Below the pieces are notes generated by a model that did not search any database, had not been told where the DNA came from, and was given only the letters and a program-made list of their open reading frames with translations. Source: Alphaproteobacteria bacterium (GTDB lineage Bacteria; Pseudomonadota; Alphaproteobacteria; RF32; CAG-239). Taken from it: a stretch of DNA of 12,604 nt. The stretch covers positions 1-12,604 of the forward strand of contig JAFYRQ010000067.1 of NCBI GenBank assembly GCA_017546885.1, written 5' to 3'. Below, piece by piece: positions 6,313 to 12,604 of the stretch. The first letter of the stretch is position 1. Every line of letters begins with the position of its first letter. The position numbers and the translations under genes are program-made.

Positions 6313-7746
6313 CTAACCCAATTTTTGTAAAGCTTTTTCGATACGATTAAGAGTTTCTTCTTTTCCTAAAATTGCCGCAATTTCTGTTGCTCCACCGGAA
6401 GTTGTCTCTTTTCCGCTCAAAGCTATACGCAAAGGATACAAAACTTGTCCGTTTTTAAGCTCATTGGCAACGGCTAAATTTTTCAACTGTTCAAACAATA
6501 CTTCATTTTTCCAGTCATCAACCGTTTTTAATACCTCAATAGATAAAGCCAGTGTTTTTTTAGCAACTTCCTCATCTGTCTTCATTTTCTTATTAATGTA
6601 AAGTTCCAAACTGTATTCCGGCATATTTTCAAAGAAATCAGTTTGAGAAACAATATCTTTTAATGTTTCGATACGAGGTTGCAAAACACTGCTCAACAGT
6701 TCCAAATTCAACTTACGAGTTAAATGTTTTTCATAATAAGGCATCGCCAATTCATGAAATTTTTCCGCAGACAATTCTCTTATATAGCAACCGTTCATCC
6801 AAGTAAGTTTTACAATATCGAATATTGCCGGAGATTTGTTGAGGCGTTCAACGGTAAAACATTGTTTTAACTCATCCAAAGAGAAAATCTCTTTATCGGT
6901 TCCCGGATTCCAACCGAGCAATGCAATATAGTTCAAAATCGCTTCCGGCAAATATCCTTTAGCTACCAAATCTTGGAAAGAAGCATCGCCGTTTCTCTTA
7001 CTCAACTTGTGTTGAGCATCTTTCATAACTTGAGGAACGTGGACATATACCGGCGGTGTCCAACCGAATGTTTCATATATGAGGTTATATTTAGGAGTAG
7101 ATGAAATATATTCATTTCCTCTGACAACATGGCTTATTTCCATCAAATGGTCATCAACCACATTAGCAAAATTATATGTAGGTAAACCATCTGTTTTCAA
7201 CAAAACACCTTCATCTAATTCATCATAATCGATTTCAATATCGCCATATACTTCATCATGAAAATGCGAAACACCTTTTTTATTGATTGTTTGACGGATT
7301 GTATAAGGTTCTCCGGCTGCAACTCTTGCTTTTGCTTCTTCTAAAGAAATATTTTTGCACGGATCCTTAAATTTTGTCGGAACCTTATCGTCATCGTCTT
7401 CTTCGTCTTCTTCTCTTGCGCTGCAAAAACAATAGTGAGCTCCACCGAGTTCTACTAATTTTTCGGCATATTCTTTATATATGGATTTACGTTCCGATTG
7501 AACATACGGGCCATAATTTCCGCCAATATCCGGACCTTCATCCCAATTCATATCAACGGTCTTGAGAGTGTTATATATAATGTCGGTAGAACCTTCGACA
7601 TAGCGCTTTTGATCGGTATCTTCAATACGAAGCAAAAAGTCACCATCGCAAGATTTTGCTATAAGATATTCATACAAAGCCGTACGCAAATTTCCAATGT
7701 GCATATATCCGGTCGGTGATGGTGCAAAACGAGTTCTTACTTTCAT
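6313..7746 (-). CDS. gltX: Glutamyl-tRNA synthetase
   Basis: This class I synthetase charges tRNA-Glu (and possibly tRNA-Gln, if the organism uses the amidotransferase route) with glutamate. The 477-residue product is of normal length. It has the HIGH-type signature PSPTGYMHIG (9-18), the KMSKS-type signature KLSKR (247-251), and the family blocks RIEDTDQKR (40-48) and DDHLMEISHVVRGNEY (198-213). C106-x-C108 resembles the first half of the zinc site in the insertion domain. The second half is degenerate, with C130 but no clear fourth ligand. Right after the Cys pair comes an unusual acidic run (residues 112-120). A good AGAGGA Shine-Dalgarno lies upstream, 15 nt separate it from recN, and mutT follows after 4 nt. 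Many alphaproteobacteria carry two gltX genes, so this may be one of a pair. Confidence 0.96.
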   Translation of the reverse strand: MKVRTRFAPSPTGYMHIGNLRTALYEYLIAKSCDGDFLLRIEDTDQKRYVEGSTDIIYNTLKTVDMNWDEGPDIGGNYGPYVQSERKSIYKEYAEKLVELGGAHYCFCSAREEDEEDDDDKVPTKFKDPCKNISLEEAKARVAAGEPYTIRQTINKKGVSHFHDEVYGDIEIDYDELDEGVLLKTDGLPTYNFANVVDDHLMEISHVVRGNEYISSTPKYNLIYETFGWTPPVYVHVPQVMKDAQHKLSKRNGDASFQDLVAKGYLPEAILNYIALLGWNPGTDKEIFSLDELKQCFTVERLNKSPAIFDIVKLTWMNGCYIRELSAEKFHELAMPYYEKHLTRKLNLELLSSVLQPRIETLKDIVSQTDFFENMPEYSLELYINKKMKTDEEVAKKTLALSIEVLKTVDDWKNEVLFEQLKNLAVANELKNGQVLYPLRIALSGKETTSGGATEIAAILGKEETLNRIEKALQKLG

Positions 7747-7761
7747 TTTTTTATCCTCTTT

Positions 7762-9426
7762 TCATGACTTCATTAAAACTTTTGCCGCAGCTCTTGCCTC
7801 ATCGGTTATTTGTTCACCGGCAAGCATGCGAGCAATTTCTTCTTCTTTCTCTTTTTGAGACAGTTGATATACATTAGTTGTAGTTATATTATTTTGAGTT
7901 TTCTTTTCAACTTTAAAATGATTTTTACCGCAAGCGGCGACTTGTGGAGAGTGTGTAACCAACAGAATTTGAACATTTTTTGACAAACAAGATAATCTTT
8001 CGCCTACAGCTTGAGCAGTAGCGCCTCCTACTCCCGAATCGACTTCATCAAAAATCATTGTCATATTGTTGTCGCTGTTAACTAAATTTACTTTTAAGGC
8101 CAACATAAATCTGGCTAATTCACCACCTGAAGCAATTTTGTTTAACGGTCCTTGCGGAGAATTAGGGTTGGTAGATACCGTAAATTTAATATCATCAATT
8201 CCGTTTATATTCCAATCGTTTTCATCTAATTCTTCAATTTGTGTAATAAATTTTGCCTTTTCCATTTTTAGCGGAACAAGCTCGTTCATTACTTTTTTAT
8301 CCAGTTGCATAGCCGTTTCATGTCGTTTTTTACTTAATTCTCTCGATTTTTCTAAATACGACCGGCGTAATTGCTCTTCTTTTCTTATCATATCAAGCAA
8401 TCCTTCTTCGCCGGATTCAATCGTTTCAATCTGTTTTCTCATCTCCTCAAGTTTTTGCGGCAACTCATCTATTGAAACCTGATGTTTACGTGCAGCTCCA
8501 CGTAAGGCATATAATCGTTGTTCGATACTTTCAGCCTCGTTTTGATTATAGTTAAGTGATGAGCTGACATCTTCTATCTGACGAATTGTTTCTTCGGCAT
8601 TGATAAGAGTTTGCTCTAAAGAATCTACTATATCCTGATATTTGCCGTCAACAATAGCATTTGCTCTGTCTATTGCTGACTGGGCATGCCTTATCGCCGA
8701 GATTATATCTGCTCCTTGAGTAATGCTTCCGTAGGCATAATTAAGGCTTTCAAACAATTTTTCAGAATTTATAATCTCTGTTCGGCGTTGATTTAATTCT
8801 TCTTCTTCTCCGACATAAGGATTAAGCTTTTGCAACTCATCAATCCAATGACGAAGATTATCTTCTTCCGTTCTGCTGTTTTTAAGTCTGTTTTCTATAT
8901 CTATTCGCTCTTTTACAACTTGTTTATAACAAGAAAAAGCTATTTTGACATCATCAAGTAATGCGTCATATTTTCCGTAATTGTCCAATATAAATCGGTG
9001 ATTTGCCTGATTTAATAAACCATGGTTATCAAATTGTCCGTGAACTTCTACCAATTCACTGCCTATTTCTTTTAATAACTTTAAGGAAACAGGTTGGTCA
9101 TTAATAAAAATCTTGCTTTTTCCATCCGTAGTCAAACTGCGTTTAATAACTATCGATTCTTCAACATCAATATCGTTATCAATCATTAGAGAATACAATT
9201 TACTATCTTTATGAGGCAAAGAAAATATTGCTGTTACCGAGAGTTTTTCCTCCCCTTGTCTGATTAAAGAAGTATCAGCTCGTTGCCCTAAAACCAACCC
9301 CAAAGAGTCTAAAAGAATAGATTTTCCTGCTCCGGTTTCTCCGCTCAGTATTGTCAAACCGTTTGCAAACTCCAAATCAAGTTTGTCAATCAATACAACA
9401 TTGCGGATAGACAAGCTTTCAAGCAT
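7762..9426 (-). CDS. recN: DNA repair protein RecN
   Basis: This SMC-like ATPase acts early in double-strand break repair by holding DNA ends or sister chromatids together. The 554-residue protein has the full layout: ATPase head with Walker A GETGAGKS (29-36), a long coiled coil through the middle (about 150-390), and the C-terminal head with signature ASGGELARFMLALK (432-445), Walker B MIFDEVDSGVGG (457-468, D460-E461) and switch H492. The start MLESLSIRNVVLIDKL is the standard RecN N-terminus. An AAGG Shine-Dalgarno lies upstream in the end of bamD, only 4 nt from its stop. No SOS box was seen next to it, so it is probably expressed with lpxC and bamD. Confidence 0.97.
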   Translation of the reverse strand: MLESLSIRNVVLIDKLDLEFANGLTILSGETGAGKSILLDSLGLVLGQRADTSLIRQGEEKLSVTAIFSLPHKDSKLYSLMIDNDIDVEESIVIKRSLTTDGKSKIFINDQPVSLKLLKEIGSELVEVHGQFDNHGLLNQANHRFILDNYGKYDALLDDVKIAFSCYKQVVKERIDIENRLKNSRTEEDNLRHWIDELQKLNPYVGEEEELNQRRTEIINSEKLFESLNYAYGSITQGADIISAIRHAQSAIDRANAIVDGKYQDIVDSLEQTLINAEETIRQIEDVSSSLNYNQNEAESIEQRLYALRGAARKHQVSIDELPQKLEEMRKQIETIESGEEGLLDMIRKEEQLRRSYLEKSRELSKKRHETAMQLDKKVMNELVPLKMEKAKFITQIEELDENDWNINGIDDIKFTVSTNPNSPQGPLNKIASGGELARFMLALKVNLVNSDNNMTMIFDEVDSGVGGATAQAVGERLSCLSKNVQILLVTHSPQVAACGKNHFKVEKKTQNNITTTNVYQLSQKEKEEEIARMLAGEQITDEARAAAKVLMKS

Positions 9427-9430
9427 AGAT

Positions 9431-10174
9431 TTAGCCTTTTATAATTTTAGAAGCCTTATTTGTCCACTTACCTTTAGGATAATTATATTGCAATACCTGA
9501 TATGCCGTTGCAGATTCTTGTGTTAATCCTAAAATTGTATAAATTTCAACCTGTCTGTATAGGGCTTCTTCAATATAATTTGTAGTCTGATATTTTGTTA
9601 CCACGTTTGAAAAACGGTTAAGAGCAGACAAATAATTATGTTTTTTCAAATAATAACGTCCGACTTCCATTTCTTGACCGGCTAAATTGTCAGTAGCAAA
9701 AATAATTTTTTGTTTTACATCCTCTGCATATTTTGTCATCGGGAAACGCATTACCAGTTGGTTCATTGCATCTAATGCTTTTGCTGTTTCTCCCTGATCT
9801 CTGTTTACATCAGAAATTTGATCAAAATAACTCATTGCTTTCAAATAATACGCATAGGCAATATTTTCATTGCCGGGATGAAAACGAATAAAACGTTCAA
9901 TAGCCATAATTGCTTCATCATAATTTTCGTTCTTATAATAAGCATAAGCACTCATTAATTTTGACTCGGTAGCCCAACGAGAATAGGGATATTCCAATTC
10001 AACCTGTTCAAATGTTTCAGCGGCTTTTTTATATTTTGTTTTTGCCAACAAATCGTGTCCGCGATTATAAAGCTGCTCAACAGATAAGTGTTCATCTTCG
10101 CTTGAAGTTGAAGCACAACCGCTCAAGACGGCAACAGATAAAAAAGCTAATAAAAACAATTTAAATTTCAACAT
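9431..10174 (-). CDS. bamD: Outer-membrane assembly lipoprotein BamD
   Basis: This essential lipoprotein of the BAM complex works with BamA to insert beta-barrel proteins into the outer membrane. The 247-residue product has a signal peptide with lipobox L17-S-G-C20. The mature protein is made of TPR-like helical repeats, starting LYNRGHDLLAKTKYKKAAETFE (35-56) and continuing with AYAYYKNENYDEAI and FIRFHPGN. Size and order match BamD (ComL/YfiO). It begins 2 nt after the lpxC stop with a poor Shine-Dalgarno, so it is likely coupled to lpxC; recN follows after 4 nt. The lpxC-bamD-recN order is characteristic of alphaproteobacteria. Confidence 0.95.
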   Translation of the reverse strand: MLKFKLFLLAFLSVAVLSGCASTSSEDEHLSVEQLYNRGHDLLAKTKYKKAAETFEQVELEYPYSRWATESKLMSAYAYYKNENYDEAIMAIERFIRFHPGNENIAYAYYLKAMSYFDQISDVNRDQGETAKALDAMNQLVMRFPMTKYAEDVKQKIIFATDNLAGQEMEVGRYYLKKHNYLSALNRFSNVVTKYQTTNYIEEALYRQVEIYTILGLTQESATAYQVLQYNYPKGKWTNKASKIIKG

Positions 10175-10176
10175 TT

Positions 10177-11031
10177 TTATACCAACTCATAATTTGATTT
10201 ATCACTAAACAATACTTTTAATACTTCGTTATTATGGAAATGTCCAGTTTTCGATGCAGTTAACTCTCCGATAATACTGTATCCGGAAGTATACATATCT
10301 CCTATCGCATCTAAAACCTTGTGATTTACACATTCGTTAGAATGCTTCATTCCTCCTCGATTTAATACGGTGTCACCGTCTAATACCAGAGCATTATCAA
10401 GGCTTCCGCCTTTTATTAAACCTATGGATTTCAAATAATCAACCTGGCTTTTCTCACAGAAAGTACGACAAGGAGCTATTTCCGAAGCATAACCGTCTTC
10501 GTCAATTTTTCCGTGAAACTCCTGATGTCCCACAATGGGAGAAGGAAACTCTATTTCAAAATTTATACGTAAACCGCTTGATGAAGGTGCTAAAGATATC
10601 GTGTTTCCCTTATCATCACTGTAACTGACAGTTTTTAAAACTTTGAGAAATTTCTTTTTAACACGTTGTTCTCTTAGGGGAACTTCTTTTAATATGTTAT
10701 ATATTTCTTCGGCACTACCGTCCATAATCGGCAATTCGGGATTTGTAACCTCAATAACTGCATTATCAATCCCCATGATATAAAGCACACTCATTAAGTG
10801 CTCTATCGTACTTACAACATTTTTATCCTTGTCACCCAAACAAGTGCAATTACGAGTATCAACCACGTTTGAATATAAAGCGGGTATTCTGGGTTTATCC
10901 GGTAAATCAGAACGAACAAAAACTATTCCGCTATCCGGTTCTGCCGGATAAAATGTCATTTTAGACTCAAGACCGGAATGAAGTCCTATACCTTTAATTT
11001 CTGCTGAAATGGCAAATGTAGTTTGATACAT
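10177..11031 (-). CDS. lpxC: UDP-3-O-acyl-N-acetylglucosamine deacetylase LpxC
   Basis: This zinc enzyme catalyses the committed step of lipid A synthesis, removing the acetyl group from UDP-3-O-acyl-GlcNAc. With the start chosen here the protein has 284 residues, slightly shorter than E. coli LpxC (305). Visible active-site elements are GIGLHSG (14-20), STIEH with E77 and zinc ligand H78, NHKVLD with zinc ligands H237 and D241, and the general acid H264 in TGH. I chose the ATG at 11031 because GGGGG lies 7 nt upstream as a Shine-Dalgarno and MYQTTF matches the usual N-terminus. An upstream TTG at 11052 would add seven odd residues and swallow that site. The rnpB 3' end is only about 35 nt upstream, leaving little space for a promoter. 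Confidence 0.96.
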   Translation of the reverse strand: MYQTTFAISAEIKGIGLHSGLESKMTFYPAEPDSGIVFVRSDLPDKPRIPALYSNVVDTRNCTCLGDKDKNVVSTIEHLMSVLYIMGIDNAVIEVTNPELPIMDGSAEEIYNILKEVPLREQRVKKKFLKVLKTVSYSDDKGNTISLAPSSSGLRINFEIEFPSPIVGHQEFHGKIDEDGYASEIAPCRTFCEKSQVDYLKSIGLIKGGSLDNALVLDGDTVLNRGGMKHSNECVNHKVLDAIGDMYTSGYSIIGELTASKTGHFHNNEVLKVLFSDKSNYELV

Positions 11032-11065
11032 TATTAAACCCCCGTTTGTCAAAAGATAAAAAAAT

Positions 11066-11449
11066 CAGGCAGCCTATAAGCCGGGTTCTGTATTTCAGCC
11101 GTTCTTGCGAAAAGCTTGAAATGATAGCTATTCATCTTGGCATTGCATTGCTGCAATGCTCAACGCGACCTACCTCTGGAGCGGATTGGAAACTATCCTT
11201 AACCATAATGGCTCTCCTAATTTGGTCTTGCTTCAAACAGGGTTTACCTTGCCAAAAACATTGCTGTTTTCGCGGTGAGCTCTTACCTCGCCTTTTCAAC
11301 CTTACCAAAACTTGTTTGGCGGTAACTTTCTGTGGCACTTTCCCTTGGATTACTCCAGCCAGACATTATCTGGTGCTTTGTTTCCATGAAGCCCGGACTT
11401 TCCTCATCAACAAATTTTACCTTCTGCGATGCAGCTATCCGGCTGCCTG
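11066..11449 (-). ncRNA. rnpB: RNase P RNA, bacterial class A
   Basis: This is the catalytic RNA that cuts 5' leaders from pre-tRNAs. Minus-strand landmarks, 5' to 3': the P1 strand caggcagcc (11441-11449); gaggaaagtccgggctt, the 5' half of P4 and its flanks (near 11400); ggtaagagctcaccgcg; gcaagaccaaattagga; and the 3' half of P4, acagaacccggcttat, just before the closing P1 strand ggctgcctg (11066-11074), a perfect 9-bp match to the 5' end. A local hairpin gcattg-ctg-caatgc (11145-11159) fits one of the internal stems. Length is about 384 nt, normal for class A. Seven T residues follow directly (complement of 11058-11064), but no separate terminator hairpin is visible. Ends are set from P1 and may be off by a few nt. 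Confidence 0.96.
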
Positions 11450-11455
11450 TGTATA

Positions 11456-11483
11456 AAATTAATATATTCGACGGTAAAAGCAA
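11456..11483 (-). promoter_or_regulatory. rnpB: Possible rnpB promoter with A/T-rich upstream element
   Basis: Minus-strand TTGCTT (11478-11483) lies 16 nt from TAATTT (11456-11461), which would start transcription at the P1 5' end (11449). An A-rich tract just upstream (about 11486-11506) resembles an UP element of stable-RNA promoters. The -10 is poor and other alignments exist, so only the region is reasonably sure. Confidence 0.4.
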
Positions 11484-11609
11484 GATATTTTTTATTTTTT
11501 TTAATTATATCCCAAAGTTTTCCTAACCATTGTTTTTCAACGATTACAAAGAATAAAAAACAAAACAACAGACGAACAAAACATGAACAGACTAAAAAAT
11601 GACAAAATT

Positions 11610-11634
11610 TCCCATTGATTCCCAAAAAATCCCA
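11610..11634 (-). promoter_or_regulatory. MraZ operator: three TGGGA repeats with 5-nt spacers
   Basis: TCCCA occurs at 11610-11614, 11620-11624 and 11630-11634, exactly 10 bp apart; on the minus strand this reads TGGGA-N5-TGGGA-N5-TGGGA. MraZ is known to bind TGGGN direct repeats with 5-nt spacing upstream of its own gene. The repeats cover the -35 and spacer of the mraZ promoter, so binding should repress the dcw cluster. The strand orientation should be compared with known operators. Confidence 0.88.
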
Positions 11635-11643
11635 TGATATACC
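11615..11643 (+). promoter_or_regulatory. mraZ: mraZ/dcw cluster promoter, extended -10 type
   Basis: TTGATT (11615-11620), a 17-nt spacer and TATACC (11638-11643), preceded by TGA as an extended -10, predict a start near 11650 and a leader of about 29 nt before the GTG. The overlap with the MraZ repeats supports its being the regulated promoter. Confidence 0.65.
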
Positions 11644-11678
11644 ATCAAAGAAGGGTAATATTTTAAAAGGGTAAAAAA

Positions 11679-12143
11679 GTGAGAAAAACTTTTCTCTTTA
11701 TGGATACAATAATAAACAAAGTGGACACCAAAGGTCGTGTTTCGCTCCCTTCAGACTATCGAGCAATAGTTAAAGAATTATCAACAGAAATCGTTTGTTA
11801 TCGTAGCCTTACTTCCCCTTGCATTGAAGGATGCGCCGAAGAATTATTGGAAAAAATTGCATCGGACATGGAAACTTCCCTTGATTTCTTTTCACAAACA
11901 CAAGACGATTTGACAAATCTCATTTTTGGAGATGCACGTCGTTTCAGTTTTGACAGTACCGGACGAATCTTGCTCACAGAAAAACTTTTAAAACATGCCC
12001 AAATTACTGATACTGCCGTTTTTGTCGGAAAGGGTCGCAAATTTCAGATTTGGAACCCCGAAAACTGGGAAAAAGAAGAAGCTCGCATTAGAGCAGAAAT
12101 TTTCAAAAATCGTCCCTCCCTTACAAATAAAGGAGGAATGTAG
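11679..12143 (+). CDS. mraZ: Transcriptional regulator MraZ
   Basis: This DNA-binding repressor sits at the head of the division and cell-wall cluster. The 154-residue protein contains two AbrB-like half domains, each with the signature D-x-x-G-R: DTKGR (16-20) and DSTGR (92-96). I chose the GTG at 11679 because AAAAGGG lies 7 nt upstream; the in-frame ATG at 11700 has no Shine-Dalgarno and would cut into the first beta strand. rsmH follows after 3 nt and its Shine-Dalgarno lies in the last mraZ codons. Its own operator lies directly upstream, indicating autoregulation. Confidence 0.95.
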   Translation: MRKTFLFMDTIINKVDTKGRVSLPSDYRAIVKELSTEIVCYRSLTSPCIEGCAEELLEKIASDMETSLDFFSQTQDDLTNLIFGDARRFSFDSTGRILLTEKLLKHAQITDTAVFVGKGRKFQIWNPENWEKEEARIRAEIFKNRPSLTNKGGM

Positions 12144-12146
12144 TCA

Positions 12147-12604
12147 ATGGCAAAACATATACCGGTTATGTTAAATGAAGTTTTGCAAGCATTGAATCCG
12201 ACTGACGGGAAGGTATATGTTGATGCAACTTTCGGCAATGGCGGATATACGGAAGCAATATTAAAAGCGGCCGACTGTAAAGTTATATCTATTGACAGAG
12301 ACCCTAATGTCATCAAAAGAGCTGAAGAGCTGAAAAGTATTTATGGCAATAGGTTTGATTTCAGAGCCGGTTGTTTCGGCAGTGTTGCTGATTTGGTAGA
12401 AGAAAAAATTGATGGTATCGTTTTTGATATCGGAGTTTCTTCCATGCAGTTGGATGAAGCAGAAAGAGGTTTCTCTTATTCCAAAGATGCCGCCCTTGAT
12501 ATGAGAATGTCTTGTGAAGGAATCAGTGCTTATGATATAGTAAACACAACACCGGAAAAAGAATTGGCAGATATTATTTATCAATACGGTGAAGAACGCA
12601 AATC
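12147..12604 (+). CDS. rsmH: 16S rRNA (cytosine-1402-N4)-methyltransferase RsmH, 5' part
   Basis: This SAM-dependent enzyme methylates N4 of C1402 in the 16S rRNA decoding site. Only the first 152 codons are in the window; the frame is open to the edge, so the gene is partial rather than broken. Seen are HIPVMLNEVL (4-13), the SAM-binding loop VDATFGNGGYT (25-35), DRDP (50-53), FDIGVSSMQLD with RGFS (93-110), DMRM (118-121) and YGEERK (147-152), all standard for RsmH (MraW). The ATG is 3 nt after mraZ, with AGGAGG 10 nt upstream. The mraZ-rsmH order marks the start of the dcw cluster. Confidence 0.96.
   Translation, partial: MAKHIPVMLNEVLQALNPTDGKVYVDATFGNGGYTEAILKAADCKVISIDRDPNVIKRAEELKSIYGNRFDFRAGCFGSVADLVEEKIDGIVFDIGVSSMQLDEAERGFSYSKDAALDMRMSCEGISAYDIVNTTPEKELADIIYQYGEERK

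Noticed and set aside
8066..8482. 138-codon open frame on the plus strand inside recN
   Set aside because: It is antisense to the conserved coiled coil and ATPase of recN, with low-complexity Ser/Phe/Ile content typical of a shadow frame.
11032..11052. TTG start for lpxC adding seven residues
   Set aside because: The ATG at 11031 has a GGGGG ribosome site at ideal spacing and matches family N-termini; the TTG start would put that site inside the coding region.
11047..11052. Minus-strand TTGACA as a -35 box for lpxC
   Set aside because: A -10 at normal spacing would fall inside the first lpxC codons, where no TATAAT-like sequence exists.
11510..11514. A fourth TCCCA exactly 100 bp from the MraZ repeats
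   Set aside because: It is a single 5-mer, expected by chance, with no neighbouring repeat at 10-bp spacing.
11046..11625. Several open frames of 64-136 codons on both strands over 11046-11625
   Set aside because: They lie over or beside rnpB, whose conserved core and P1 pairing explain the sequence; none has a good ribosome site or family resemblance.
11700..11702. ATG start for mraZ at 11700
   Set aside because: No ribosome site precedes it, and it would remove the residues that align with the first strand of MraZ; the GTG at 11679 has a good ribosome site.

Overview
This window looks like chromosomal DNA from an AT-rich Gram-negative bacterium, most likely an alphaproteobacterium. The evidence is an lpxC-bamD-recN gene string (typical of that class), LPS and outer-membrane assembly genes, an Mla-type lipid transporter with a PqiC-like lipoprotein, a class A RNase P RNA and the mraZ-rsmH start of the division/cell-wall (dcw) cluster. 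An uncultured, gut-type lineage is a guess from base composition and from the Bacteroidetes-like look of one gene; the sequence does not prove it.

Layout, right to left for minus-strand genes. At 11679-12604 (+) is the start of the dcw cluster: mraZ, then rsmH running off the window edge. Its promoter is overlaid by three TGGGA repeats spaced by 5 nt, a textbook MraZ operator. Divergent from it is rnpB (about 11449-11066, -), followed at once by a tightly packed five-gene operon: lpxC (lipid A), bamD (outer-membrane protein assembly), recN (DNA repair), gltX (glutamyl-tRNA synthetase) and mutT (nucleotide-pool sanitation). The gaps are 2, 4, 15 and 4 nt. There is almost no room for a separate lpxC promoter after rnpB.

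Next comes a small orphan gene (5846-5358, -) with its own strong promoter and intrinsic terminator. It encodes a membrane-anchored protein with a cysteine-rich tail. Then follows a second operon (5262-839, -): STAS-MlaE permease, MlaF ATPase, MlaD MCE protein, PqiC-like lipoprotein and an FtsK motor without membrane or gamma domains. The genes overlap or abut (4 nt overlap, 8 nt overlap, 0 nt, 8 nt gap). The operon promoter is placed so that transcription would start at the mlaE ATG, suggesting a leaderless message.

The left end (751-104, -) holds a second orphan, a cysteine-rich predicted lipoprotein, also with its own promoter and terminator. Both orphans are clearly richer in G+C than their neighbours and lack Shine-Dalgarno sequences, while most operon-internal genes have them. 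They look like independent cargo dropped between housekeeping operons. No tRNA, CRISPR array, IS element or phage gene was seen, and no gene-free stretch exceeds 300 bases.
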